A stretch of 11,878 bases of DNA from UBA7657 sp049653045 (GCA_049653045.1 JBASFN010000037.1:1-11878), one strand, 5' to 3'; shown: positions 5,270 to 11,878, counted from the first letter of the stretch. Notes: generated from the letters alone by a model not told the origin. Numbers and translations: made by a program.

Positions 5270-5557
5270 TTAACCTGAAATAACCAACGGACTCTTGAGC
5301 TTCACCATCCCCGAGAAATAATGCGGGGCGGATAGGTTTATTTCGCTCTGCCGTTTGAAGACATCCCTCAAACTGTCATCAATCCTGCCAATCAAGTGCA
5401 GACTCTCGTGCAGAACCGCATGAATGCTTGAATCTTCAAGATCGAGAATAATTTTTTCCGCCCTGACATAGGCCGGATCCGAAAACAGGATACAGGCCTG
5501 CCCCTGACTATTCAGGCTGCAATTGGCGATAATCGCGTCGTTAATTGAATGAAACAT
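5270..5557 (-). CDS. Small hypothetical protein
   Basis: This 95-residue protein on the reverse strand begins at the ATG 5555-5557, preceded by a purine-rich AAAAAAGGGGCAGGG stretch that can act as ribosome binding site. An upstream TTG at 5593 would add 12 residues and is less likely. No signal peptide or membrane segment is visible. Strand-like alternating segments (KIILDL 35-40, IHAVLHE 45-51, LHLIGRID 53-60) suggest a small beta-rich fold. A PilZ-like barrel is one possibility, though the N-terminal RxxxR motif of PilZ is absent. A HESLH string (50-54) matches HExxH, but within a predicted strand it is probably fortuitous. Function is not recognised. It occupies the junction between rplS and leuC, antiparallel to both. 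Confidence 0.55.
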   Translation of the reverse strand: MFHSINDAIIANCSLNSQGQACILFSDPAYVRAEKIILDLEDSSIHAVLHESLHLIGRIDDSLRDVFKRQSEINLSAPHYFSGMVKLKSPLVISG

Positions 5558-5646
5558 AGGCCCTGCCCCTTTTTTATTGCATTGCACAACCAATTGTAAT
5601 CGAAATAGATTGCGACTTTATTAACAGGGAAAAACACTGGAAACAT

Positions 5647-5677
5647 TTGATTTCCTATGAAAAATTGCTATTTATAA
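5647..5677 (+). promoter_or_regulatory. Candidate leuC operon promoter
   Basis: In the 276-nt spacer upstream of leuC, TTGATT (5647-5652) is followed after 16 nt by TATTTA (5669-5674), overlapping TTATAA (5672-5677). It is the only AT-rich promoter-like patch seen on the forward strand here. Downstream, a 5-bp hairpin (GGCGC 5768-5772, GCGCC 5777-5781) and a TTGCTTTT stretch are compatible with attenuation, but no Leu-codon-rich leader peptide was found. Weak evidence. Confidence 0.28.
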
Positions 5678-5705
5678 CGCCATGAAACCATGCGCCCGCC
5701 CCACA

Positions 5706-5757
5706 TCGTCATCCCCGGCAAACGACGCGCAGCGGAGTACTGACCGGAGATCCAGCA
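5706..5757. repeat. Dispersed palindromic intergenic repeat upstream of leuC
   Basis: The segment begins CGTCATCCCCGG and ends CCGGAGATCCAGCA. ATCCCCGG (5711-5718) pairs with CCGGAGAT (5744-5751) with one mismatch, around a 25-nt GC-rich centre containing GACGCGCAGCGGAG. The wording is that of the GTCATCCC...GGATCCAG intergenic repeats widespread in alphaproteobacterial and other genomes. If the upstream candidate promoter is right, this repeat lies in the 5' leader of the leu operon mRNA. Confidence 0.6.
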
Positions 5758-5833
5758 CAAAATATGTGGCGCAAACGCGCCGCGCCTTGCTTTTGCCAAA
5801 TCCTAGCCATCGGAGAGATGACAGGGGGGACAC

Positions 5834-7234
5834 ATGAAACCGCGCACACTTTTTGAAAAAATTTGGGACGACCACATCGTTCACCGAGCCGATGACGGCA
5901 CATGCGTCCTTTATATCGACCGCCACCTTGTCCACGAGGTCACCTCGCCGCAAGCCTTTGAAGGGCTGCGCATGGCCGGGCGAAAGGTCCGGAGGCCAGA
6001 AGCCACCCTCGCCGTGGCCGATCACAACGTCCCGACCTATGACCGATCCCTTCCCATCAAGGAAGAAGAAAGCCGCATCCAGATTGAAACCTTAAGCAGA
6101 AACTGCGCGGAATTCGGCGTCCAGCTTTTTGACATGAAAGACAAACGCCAAGGCATCGTCCACATCATCGGCCCCGAACAAGGCTTCACCCAACCGGGCA
6201 TGACCATCGTTTGCGGCGACTCCCATACATCGACGCACGGCGCATTCGGCGCACTAGCCTTCGGCATCGGCACAAGCGAGGTCGAGCATGTGCTGGCCAC
6301 GCAAACACTAATTCAAAAGCCAGCCAAAACCATGCGGATCACGGTCAACGGAGCACTATCTACAGGCGTCACGGCCAAGGACATGATCCTTGCCATCATC
6401 GGCACAATCGGCACATCCGGCGGTAACGGTTATGTTCTTGAATATGCGGGCGAGGCTGTCCGCAATCTCTCCATGGCCGGACGCATGACCGTCTGCAACA
6501 TGTCGATTGAGGGCGGCGCGCGCGCCGGAATGATCGCGCCAGACGACACCACATTCAACTATATCAAGGGTCGCCCCATGGCACCAAAGGGCGAGAACTG
6601 GGACAAGGCTGTCGCCTACTGGCGAACATTAAAGACCGACGACGGCGCCACATTCGACAAAGAAGTCATACTTGAAGCCGCAAACATTCCCCCGCTTGTG
6701 ACCTGGGGCACAACACCCGAAGATATTGTCCCGATCACGGGAGTTGTCCCCGCCCCGTCCGATTTTTCTGACCCCAACAAACGCGCCTCAGTCGAGCGTA
6801 TGCTTGAATACATGAACCTGAAACCCGGCACGAAAATGCAGGACATCACAATCGACAAGGTCTTCATCGGCTCCTGCACCAATGCGCGGATCGAGGATTT
6901 GCGCGAAGTGGCCAAAGTTGCCGAAGGAAAAAAAGTAGCCCCAACCGTTACCGCCATGATCGTCCCCGGCTCTGGCCTTGTAAAAGAACAAGCAGAAAAA
7001 GAAGGCCTCGATAAAATCTTCCTCGCCGCCGGATTCGAATGGCGCGAACCGGGATGCTCCATGTGCCTCGGCATGAACTCCGACCAACTCAAACCCGGCG
7101 AACGCTGCGCCTCCACCTCCAACCGTAACTTTGAAGGGCGGCAAGGGCGCGGCGGACGCACTCATTTAATGAGTCCGGCCATGGCGGCAGCGGCGGCGAT
7201 CACAGGAAAACTGACCGACATAAGGGAATTATAA
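5834..7234 (+). CDS. leuC: 3-isopropylmalate dehydratase large subunit LeuC
   Basis: LeuC, with LeuD, forms isopropylmalate isomerase, an aconitase-family [4Fe-4S] enzyme converting 2-isopropylmalate to 3-isopropylmalate in leucine biosynthesis. The 466 residues are a normal length. Signatures include TLFEKIWDDHIV (5-16), YIDRHLVHEVTSPQAFEGLR (28-47), VCGDSHTSTHGAFGALAFGIGTSEVEHVLATQ (about 126-157), MSIEGGARAGMIAPD and FIGSCTNARIEDL. The three cluster-ligating cysteines are Cys348, Cys408 and Cys411, the last two in GCSMCLGMN. The C-terminal STSNRNFEGRQGRGGRTHLMSPAMAAAAAI is also typical. A strong AGGGGGG (5822-5828) precedes the ATG. It is first in a tightly packed operon; the next gene starts 1 nt after its stop. 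Confidence 0.98.
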   Translation: MKPRTLFEKIWDDHIVHRADDGTCVLYIDRHLVHEVTSPQAFEGLRMAGRKVRRPEATLAVADHNVPTYDRSLPIKEEESRIQIETLSRNCAEFGVQLFDMKDKRQGIVHIIGPEQGFTQPGMTIVCGDSHTSTHGAFGALAFGIGTSEVEHVLATQTLIQKPAKTMRITVNGALSTGVTAKDMILAIIGTIGTSGGNGYVLEYAGEAVRNLSMAGRMTVCNMSIEGGARAGMIAPDDTTFNYIKGRPMAPKGENWDKAVAYWRTLKTDDGATFDKEVILEAANIPPLVTWGTTPEDIVPITGVVPAPSDFSDPNKRASVERMLEYMNLKPGTKMQDITIDKVFIGSCTNARIEDLREVAKVAEGKKVAPTVTAMIVPGSGLVKEQAEKEGLDKIFLAAGFEWREPGCSMCLGMNSDQLKPGERCASTSNRNFEGRQGRGGRTHLMSPAMAAAAAITGKLTDIREL

Positions 7235-7235
7235 A

Positions 7236-7913
7236 ATGTCACAATGGCCAGACGACTTTGACTTTGAAACCGATGGCCTCTGCCAGTGCGCCTTCAAACC
7301 GTTCATCATTGATGAAATGGATAAAATGGCCGAATACGACGCCCAACGTCCACCCGACATCACCTACATCTTCCATGAACACACCGAACGCGTCGCCCGT
7401 AACATCGAAAAAACCTGCCTGCATATGGGGCTTGGGAAAACGGTGGCGCGCAATATGTACTGGGCTGTCCTGCCACACGACATCGGCAAACGACTCCTTC
7501 CTGTTTCCATCTGGGATCAGGAAGAAAAACCCGACGAGACAATGAAAAAACTGCGCCGCACCCACACCGAACTCGGCGGAAAAATCGTTGATGAAAAGCT
7601 AGAAGATTTCGCTCATCCCTTTAAAAACCTGATGACCGACATCATCATGCACCACCACGAACAAATGGACGGAAAAGGCTATCTCGGCCTAAAAGGCGAA
7701 AATATCTCCCTACCCGTACGCCTCGCCGCCATCGTCGAAGCGTTCGACGGCTGGAGCATCCACCGCCCCCATTTCAACAAACGCGACACATCCGTCCCCG
7801 GCGTCCTCAAACGCATCCGCGAGGAAAAATCCGGCTTCTTCGACAGGGAACTCTTCGACGCCTTTGAATCCATGAAAATGCAAGAATACAAAAATATCGA
7901 GGGAATAGAATGA
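7236..7913 (+). CDS. HD-GYP-like metal-dependent phosphohydrolase domain protein
   Basis: This 225-residue protein carries an HD-superfamily domain close to HD-GYP enzymes, which hydrolyse cyclic-di-GMP or related nucleotides. Visible in order are His49 (HTERVARN), His81-Asp82 with Lys85 in LPHDIGKRLLP, His110 in HTELGG, and HHHEQMDGKGY (139-149). A degenerate version of the usual RI..I.DVFDALT..RPY block follows, reading RLAAIVEAFDGWSIHRPH (162-179). Divergences are GYL instead of GYP and Glu168 where family members usually have a ligand Asp. There is no Glu four residues before His49, so a binuclear rather than trinuclear site is likely. No sensor domain or membrane segment is seen. An AGGGA (7223-7227) precedes the ATG, 1 nt after the leuC stop, and its stop overlaps the leuD start. 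Substrate unknown. Confidence 0.82.
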   Translation: MSQWPDDFDFETDGLCQCAFKPFIIDEMDKMAEYDAQRPPDITYIFHEHTERVARNIEKTCLHMGLGKTVARNMYWAVLPHDIGKRLLPVSIWDQEEKPDETMKKLRRTHTELGGKIVDEKLEDFAHPFKNLMTDIIMHHHEQMDGKGYLGLKGENISLPVRLAAIVEAFDGWSIHRPHFNKRDTSVPGVLKRIREEKSGFFDRELFDAFESMKMQEYKNIEGIE

Positions 7914-8515
7914 AACCTTTCACAAAACTCACCGCCACGCCGGCTCCCCTGCCGATGATGAACGTCGATACGGATGTTATCATCCCGAAACAATTCCTCC
8001 GCACCATCAAGCGCAGCGGCCTTGGAAAATCCGCATTCTTTGACATCCGCTACAACGAAGACGGAAGCGAAAAACCAGAGTTCGTCCTGAATAAACAGGA
8101 CTACAGAAACGCCGAAATCCTGATTACCGGCGCAAATTTCGGCTGCGGCTCATCGCGTGAACACGCGCCATGGGCACTTCTCGATATGGGGCTTCGCTGC
8201 GTCATTTCTCCCGGCTATTCCGATATTTTTTACAACAACTGCTTCAAAAATGGCATCCTTCCTATCGTCCTGCCGCAAGAACAAGTGGACGAGCTAATGA
8301 AAGAAGCGCAAGAAAACCCCGGCGCACCCATCGAGATCGACCTCGAAAACCAAACCGTCACACGAGGCAATAAATTTTCGTTCCGCTTCGACATCGACCC
8401 CTTCCGCAAATATTGTCTGCTAAACGGCTTGGACGATATAGGCCTGACAATGCAAAAAGAATCCAATATCGCCGCCTTTGAACAGGCAGACCGCGCAAAA
8501 CGTCCGTGGGCATAA
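7910..8515 (+). CDS. leuD: 3-isopropylmalate dehydratase small subunit LeuD
   Basis: LeuD is the swivelling small subunit of isopropylmalate isomerase and partners LeuC. The 201 residues contain the family landmarks: MMNVDTDVIIPKQFLRTIKRSGLG (about 17-41), FDIRYNEDGSEKPEFVLN, the substrate-contacting ILITGANFGCGSSREHAPWAL segment (about 70-90), RCVISPGYSDIFYNNCFKNGILPI, and the FDIDPFRKYCLLNGLDDIGLTM ending. The length is normal. Its ATG overlaps the stop of the HD-GYP-like gene (ATGA), with GAGGGA (7899-7904) as ribosome binding site. Its TAA overlaps the next ATG (TAATG). The leuC-leuD pair is therefore split by one gene but remains coupled. Confidence 0.97.
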   Translation: MKPFTKLTATPAPLPMMNVDTDVIIPKQFLRTIKRSGLGKSAFFDIRYNEDGSEKPEFVLNKQDYRNAEILITGANFGCGSSREHAPWALLDMGLRCVISPGYSDIFYNNCFKNGILPIVLPQEQVDELMKEAQENPGAPIEIDLENQTVTRGNKFSFRFDIDPFRKYCLLNGLDDIGLTMQKESNIAAFEQADRAKRPWA

Positions 8516-9198
8516 TGAAACTCCGGCTCTATAAACCCAAACTAACACTAGAGAAAAAAATCGCGCTGACGATGGCCGCACACAATATTGATACGGTCAT
8601 CGACATCGGCGCGAACAAAGGACAAACCCGCGACAACCTAAGAAAATCTGGTTTTAAAGGCGACATCCTCTCCATCGAACCCCTGCCCGCCCTATGCGAA
8701 GAATTAAAGAAAAAATCCGTCATCGACTCGCGCTGGACAATCATGCCGCCCATGGCGTTGGGTGAAAAAAAAGGCGAATGCACCCTCAACGTCTCCTTCG
8801 CCCCGGACATGAGCAGCCTGCTGCCCTCCACGGGCGCACTGATGACGGCCTATCCAAAAACCCGCGTCATCGAAACCGTCACAGTCCCTGTTATAACGCT
8901 GGATGATTTTTACAACGAACAAAATCTTTCCGGCAAAAAAGTCTTCGTCAAAATTGACACACAAGGCTACGAAATGAATGTCCTGCGCGGCGGACTAAAA
9001 ACACTGGAAAAAATCACAGGACTGCAAGTTGAAATGTCGCTGTTCGAGCTTTATAAAGGGGAAACTCTTTTTGACGAGATTATCGCCTTTCTGGGATCAA
9101 AGGGATTCAGGCCGCATTTGCTGGAAAATATAAGCTTTTCCAAACCCCTGAACCGCCAACTCCAGATAGAGGGCGTTTTTTACAAGGAAAAACCATGA
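8515..9198 (+). CDS. FkbM-family SAM-dependent methyltransferase
   Basis: This 227-residue protein has the class I SAM-binding start VIDIGANKGQTRDNLRKSGFKGDILSIEPLP (about 28-58), with the acidic end of the second strand in IEP. It also has the FkbM-typical FVKIDTQGYEMNVLRGG segment (about 144-160), a TVPVITLDDFY block, and QVEMSLFELYKGETLFDEI. FkbM enzymes generally O-methylate sugars or secondary metabolites; the substrate cannot be read here. The ATG at 8515 overlaps the leuD stop (TAATG); an in-frame GTG at 8506 is less likely. Its stop overlaps the leuB start (ATGA). No membrane segment is seen. Its place between leuD and leuB need not mean a role in leucine synthesis; it may simply share the transcript. 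Confidence 0.88.
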   Translation: MKLRLYKPKLTLEKKIALTMAAHNIDTVIDIGANKGQTRDNLRKSGFKGDILSIEPLPALCEELKKKSVIDSRWTIMPPMALGEKKGECTLNVSFAPDMSSLLPSTGALMTAYPKTRVIETVTVPVITLDDFYNEQNLSGKKVFVKIDTQGYEMNVLRGGLKTLEKITGLQVEMSLFELYKGETLFDEIIAFLGSKGFRPHLLENISFSKPLNRQLQIEGVFYKEKP

Positions 9199-10292
9199 CC
9201 CAAAAATTGATGATCCTCCCCGGCGATGGAATTGGCCCTGAAATTATGGCCGAAGCAAAAAAAATCATCGCGTGGTGCAATACAAAAGGCGCGAATATCC
9301 AAACCGAAGACGGCCTCATCGGCGGCGCATCCTACGACGCATTCGGCACGCCCCTATCCGATGCTACGCTGAAACAATGCAAACAATCAGACGCTATCTT
9401 ACTCGGCGCGGTTGGCGGCCCAAAATGGAACGACGTAGACTATACCCTCCGCCCCGAGGCAGGATTACTCCGCCTCCGCAAGGAACTCGATCTGTTTGCC
9501 AACTTGCGCCCCGCCATTGTATTCGATGCGCTCATTGACGCGTCCTCCTTAAAACCGGAAATCGTCAAGGGACTCGACATCTTGATCGTCCGCGAATTGA
9601 CAGGCGGCGTTTACTTCGGCGAGCCTCGCGGCATTGAAACACTGGCGAACGGCGAACGCCGGGGCTTCAACACACAAACCTACACCACCTCGGAAATCCG
9701 GCGCGTCGGCCGCGTGGCCTTTGACCTCGCCCGCAAACGCCGAAACAAAGTCACATCTTGCGAAAAAGCCAACGTCATGGAATCCGGCAAGTTATGGCGT
9801 GAGGAAATCACCACCCTTCACGCCGACTACAAAGATGTCCAGCTTGAACATATGTACGCCGACAACTGCGCGATGCAGTTACTCCGTAACCCCGCCCAGT
9901 TCGACGTCATCGTCACCGACAATTTGTTCGGCGATATATTATCAGACGAAGCCGCGATGCTGACCGGATCGCTCGGCATGCTGCCATCCGCCTCACTTGG
10001 CAATCCCGAATCGCCGGGGCTGTTTGAACCCGTCCACGGCTCCGCCCCCGACATCGCGGGACAAGGCAAAGCCAACCCCCTTGCCACAATCCTCAGCCTC
10101 TCAATGGGGCTGCGCTATTCCCTCAGCCAACCCGCACTAGCCAATGCCATAGAACAGGCCGCTAAAACCGTTCTAAACAAGGGAATCCGCACCGCCGACA
10201 TCATGGCACCCGGCTGCACACAAGTCTCGACATCGGGCATGGGGGATGCTTTAATCAAGGAACTTAATAATGCAAAAGCGGAGGCCGCATGA
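9195..10292 (+). CDS. leuB: 3-isopropylmalate dehydrogenase LeuB
   Basis: LeuB oxidises and decarboxylates 3-isopropylmalate with NAD+ to 2-oxoisocaproate. The 365 residues match the family length. Visible motifs are GDGIGPE (10-16), LLGAVGGPKW (about 71-80), RPEAGLLRLRKELDLFANLRPA (about 87-108, with the substrate-binding arginines), VRELTGGVYFGEPR (about 132-145), the Lys-containing CEKANVM loop, MYADNCAMQLLRNPAQFDVIVTDNLFGDILSDEAAMLTGSLGMLPSASLG with the metal-binding aspartates, and FEPVHGSAPDIAGQGKANP, the NAD site. Its start overlaps the FkbM stop, and its own stop overlaps the nfeD start (ATGA both times). leuA is not in this window. Confidence 0.98.
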   Translation: MTQKLMILPGDGIGPEIMAEAKKIIAWCNTKGANIQTEDGLIGGASYDAFGTPLSDATLKQCKQSDAILLGAVGGPKWNDVDYTLRPEAGLLRLRKELDLFANLRPAIVFDALIDASSLKPEIVKGLDILIVRELTGGVYFGEPRGIETLANGERRGFNTQTYTTSEIRRVGRVAFDLARKRRNKVTSCEKANVMESGKLWREEITTLHADYKDVQLEHMYADNCAMQLLRNPAQFDVIVTDNLFGDILSDEAAMLTGSLGMLPSASLGNPESPGLFEPVHGSAPDIAGQGKANPLATILSLSMGLRYSLSQPALANAIEQAAKTVLNKGIRTADIMAPGCTQVSTSGMGDALIKELNNAKAEAA

Positions 10293-10777
10293 TCGCCAGT
10301 ATAATCACCGCGCTTTATCTATTGGGTTATATGACGGCCGCCAATGCGGCGAATTTCCTGTTCATCACGGGCGCGCTTTTAATCGTCGCTGAAATCGCCC
10401 TCGGCACGTTCTGGCTGGTTGGCTTTAACGGCGTCCTCGCCCTCCTGATTGGATACGCCATCCAAACGGGCGACACCTCGCTGTTCGGCGTTCAGGTCGG
10501 CTGGGGGGCGTTGTTCGGCATTGCCTTTGTTGAATTTGTCCTGCTCGCGGCCTCCACCGCCGTCATCCTGCGCTACCGCCGCCATAAGGTCAGCACCGGA
10601 ACCGAAAGCATGATCGGCCAGCGTGCCACTATCACCGAATGGAACGGAAACAAAGGACAGGTCAGCATCAACGGCGAACTCTGGAAGGCCAAATCCGACA
10701 GCATCATGGACATCGGCAACGGCGAAGAGGTCACCATCACCGCCATCGAAGGACTGATTTTAATGGTAAAGGTATAA
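10289..10777 (+). CDS. Short NfeD-family membrane protein
   Basis: The 162-residue protein has the short NfeD architecture, with no ClpP-like protease part. Hydrophobic membrane segments lie at about 3-18, 23-43, 46-62 and 71-97, followed by a basic RYRRHK stop. A soluble C-terminal OB-fold runs from about 107 and carries MIGQRATITEW, GQVSINGELWKAKSD and the GEEVTITAIEGLILMVK end, which match the family pattern. Short NfeD proteins act with a stomatin-type SPFH protein, here the next gene, in membrane microdomain organisation. The start overlaps the leuB stop (ATGA 10289-10292), so it is coupled to the leu operon. A 76-nt repeat-bearing spacer separates it from the SPFH gene. Confidence 0.88.
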   Translation: MIASIITALYLLGYMTAANAANFLFITGALLIVAEIALGTFWLVGFNGVLALLIGYAIQTGDTSLFGVQVGWGALFGIAFVEFVLLAASTAVILRYRRHKVSTGTESMIGQRATITEWNGNKGQVSINGELWKAKSDSIMDIGNGEEVTITAIEGLILMVKV

Positions 10778-10781
10778 TTAC

Positions 10782-10832
10782 ACTGTCATCCCCGCAACCC
10801 AACTGTCATCCCCGCGCAGGCGGGGATCCGGC
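10782..10832. repeat. Palindromic repeat with a truncated direct copy, nfeD-SPFH spacer
   Basis: The 14-mer ACTGTCATCCCCGC occurs at 10782-10795 and again at 10802-10815. Only the second copy continues into a full hairpin, ATCCCCGC (10808-10815), loop GCAG, GCGGGGAT (10820-10827). The first therefore looks like a truncated copy. No T-run follows, and a ribosome binding site follows closely, so it is unlikely to stop transcription fully. The same layout with ATTCCCGC/GCGGGAAT recurs at 11826-11845. Confidence 0.72.
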
Positions 10833-10853
10833 ATTAAAAAAGGAGACTCGCCC

Positions 10854-11588
10854 ATGATGTTTTTCGCACCGGTTCTTGTGGCTCTCATCGCCCTCGCCTT
10901 CGCCTCCATGCGAATTGTCCGCGAATATGAACGCGGCGTGGTCTATACGTTCGGCCAATATTCCAGCAGCCGCTCCCCCGGCATCAACTTCGTTTTTCCC
11001 GGCATCCAGAACATGGTCCTGATCGACATGCGCGTCCGCACCGACGACGTACCGCCGCAGGACGTCATCTCCCGCGATAACGTCTCGGTCAAGGTCAGCG
11101 CGGTCTTATACTACCGCGTGGTGGAACCCGCCTTCGCCATCAACCGCGTCGAAGATTTCATGGTGGCCACCAGCCAACTCGCCCAGACCACCCTCCGCTC
11201 CGTCCTTGGCAAGCACGAACTGGATGAAATGCTCGCCAACCGCGATAAATTGAACAAGGACATCCAAGACATCCTCGATCACCAGACCGAAAGCTGGGGC
11301 ATCAAGGTCACAAATGTTGAAATCAAACATATCGACATCGACCCGTCGATGGTGCGCGCTATCGCTAAACAGGCCGAAGCCGAACGCGAACGCCGCGCCA
11401 AAATCATCAACGCGGAGGGTGAACTACAGGCGGCGCAACAACTCGACGAGGCCGCCGCCATCCTCGCCAAACGCCCCGAAACCATGCAACTCCGCTATTT
11501 GGGCACAATAGGCGAATTTGTGAACGCCAAGGGCAACACCATGCTACTGCCCCTGCCGATGGATCTTCTAAACGCCCTGAGAAAATAA
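10854..11588 (+). CDS. Stomatin/slipin-type SPFH-domain membrane protein
   Basis: This 244-residue protein has an N-terminal membrane segment (about 3-18). The SPFH domain follows: MRIVREYERGVVYTFGQYSSSRSPGINFVFPGI (about 19-51), then VRTDDVPPQDVISRDNVSVKVSAVLYYRV, TTLRSVLGKHELDEMLANRDKLNKDIQDIL, and WGIKVTNVEIKHIDIDPSMVRAIAKQAEAERERRAKIINAEGE (about 148-190). The last part runs into a charged, coiled-coil-like helix and a short LLPLPMDLLNAL ending. This is the prokaryotic stomatin/slipin pattern, lengthwise normal. Such proteins oligomerise in membrane microdomains and pair with NfeD, the preceding gene. AGGAG (10841-10845) supports the ATG at 10854; the next codon is also ATG (10857). Confidence 0.94.
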   Translation: MMFFAPVLVALIALAFASMRIVREYERGVVYTFGQYSSSRSPGINFVFPGIQNMVLIDMRVRTDDVPPQDVISRDNVSVKVSAVLYYRVVEPAFAINRVEDFMVATSQLAQTTLRSVLGKHELDEMLANRDKLNKDIQDILDHQTESWGIKVTNVEIKHIDIDPSMVRAIAKQAEAERERRAKIINAEGELQAAQQLDEAAAILAKRPETMQLRYLGTIGEFVNAKGNTMLLPLPMDLLNALRK

Positions 11589-11690
11589 GAATGAAATTAA
11601 AATAGAGACTTTGTTTTCCTTTGTGTACTTTGCATTAAAAATATTTTTTATTCGTGTCTATTTGTGGTTTCCAAATCCTGCACCACATAC

Positions 11691-11770
11691 ACCGTCATTG
11701 CGAGGAGCGCAGCGACAAAGCAATCCAGTCTACCCATCATTCTGGATTGCCACGTCGGGACTTCGTCCCG
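11691..11770. repeat. TCATTGCGAG-type palindromic repeat with variant right half
   Basis: The element begins ACCGTCATTGCGAGGAGCGC. Its centre pairs GCAATCCAG (11720-11728) with CTGGATTGC (11742-11750) around a 13-nt loop. The right part then continues as a CGGGAC (11756-11761), TTC, GTCCCG (11765-11770) mini-hairpin instead of returning to the reverse complement of the left edge. The left half resembles a widespread bacterial intergenic repeat. Confidence 0.68.
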
Positions 11771-11849
11771 CCCCTCTACCGTCATTCAACCTCCCCTAAA
11801 CCGTCATTCCCGCCCCTCTACCGTCATTCCCGCGCAGGCGGGAATCCAT
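11766..11849. repeat. Nested/truncated copies of a GTCATTCCCGC repeat ending in one intact hairpin
   Basis: A 22-nt segment at 11766-11787 is repeated perfectly at 11808-11829, a 42-nt period. The 9-mer ACCGTCATT occurs at 11691, 11778, 11800 and 11820. Only the last copy is complete, with ATTCCCGC (11826-11833), loop GCAG, GCGGGAAT (11838-11845) and then CCAT. The 290-nt gene-free end from 11589 otherwise holds an AT-rich stretch (11589-11690) in which I see no gene and no clear terminator for the SPFH gene. Confidence 0.7.
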
Positions 11850-11878
11850 AGATCAAACGAGACGAAATCTTCCATTTT

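Noticed and set aside
5306..5557. Zinc metalloprotease call from HESLH
   Set aside because: The protein is too small, the motif sits in a strand-like stretch, and no third ligand region is recognisable.
5657..5677. Short frame MKNCYL as a leucine leader peptide
   Set aside because: It has a single Leu codon and no following attenuator in the expected place; it overlaps the candidate promoter.
6616..7161. Reverse-strand frame of 181 codons opposite leuC
   Set aside because: It is a shadow of the well-conserved LeuC C-terminal region; the forward frame contains the Fe-S cysteines.
11691..11849. CRISPR array from regularly repeated ACCGTCATT
   Set aside because: The repeats are short, unevenly spaced (87, 22, 20 nt) and form truncated palindromes; there are no uniform spacers and no cas genes.
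11611..11851. Two overlapping frames at the right end
   Set aside because: Their codons come from the intergenic palindromic repeats (for example SRAGGNP-type peptides), a common false-gene signature.

Overview
The window looks like a chromosomal segment of an alphaproteobacterium of moderate GC content. The basis is gene order: ffh - rpsP - rimM - trmD - rplS - leuC - leuD - leuB is, from general knowledge, the usual alphaproteobacterial arrangement, and both ribosomal proteins carry the Ala/Lys/Glu-rich tails common in that class. No rRNA, tRNA or CRISPR array is visible, and a species cannot be named from this sequence alone.

Left half (1-5183), translation and secretion core: the 3' end of ffh (SRP M domain), rpsP (bS16), rimM (30S maturation), trmD (tRNA m1G37 methyltransferase) and rplS (bL19). 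In many bacteria rpsP-rimM-trmD-rplS is an uninterrupted operon. Here each junction is occupied by something else. A ~450-bp unit, made of a DUF559/Vsr-like endonuclease gene bounded by inverted palindromic repeats, lies between rpsP and rimM. An AT-richer reverse-strand gene of unknown function lies between rimM and trmD. A reverse-strand periplasmic SIMPL-domain protein lies between trmD and rplS.

Middle (5184-5833): a repeat-derived hairpin with a T-run that can terminate rplS transcription, a small reverse-strand unknown gene, and a leuC upstream region holding another dispersed palindromic repeat.

Right half (5834-11588), a tightly packed forward transcription unit: leuC, an HD-GYP-like phosphohydrolase-type gene, leuD, an FkbM-type methyltransferase, leuB, a short NfeD and a stomatin/SPFH protein. 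Most junctions are 1-nt gaps or ATGA/TAATG overlaps, so the two non-leucine genes appear translationally coupled to leucine biosynthesis. LeuCD isomerises 2-isopropylmalate to 3-isopropylmalate and LeuB oxidises it. NfeD and the SPFH protein form the familiar membrane-microdomain pair.

Right end (11589-11878): no gene seen, but a cluster of nested and truncated intergenic palindromic repeats. Repeats of the general type (G)TCATYCC... or TCATTGCGAG... occur at five places.

The most interesting candidate is the DUF559 gene with its inverted REP-like arms. It looks like a small self-contained unit whose arms supply the gene's ribosome binding site and part of its C-terminal codons, and whose stop codon is fused to the rimM start.
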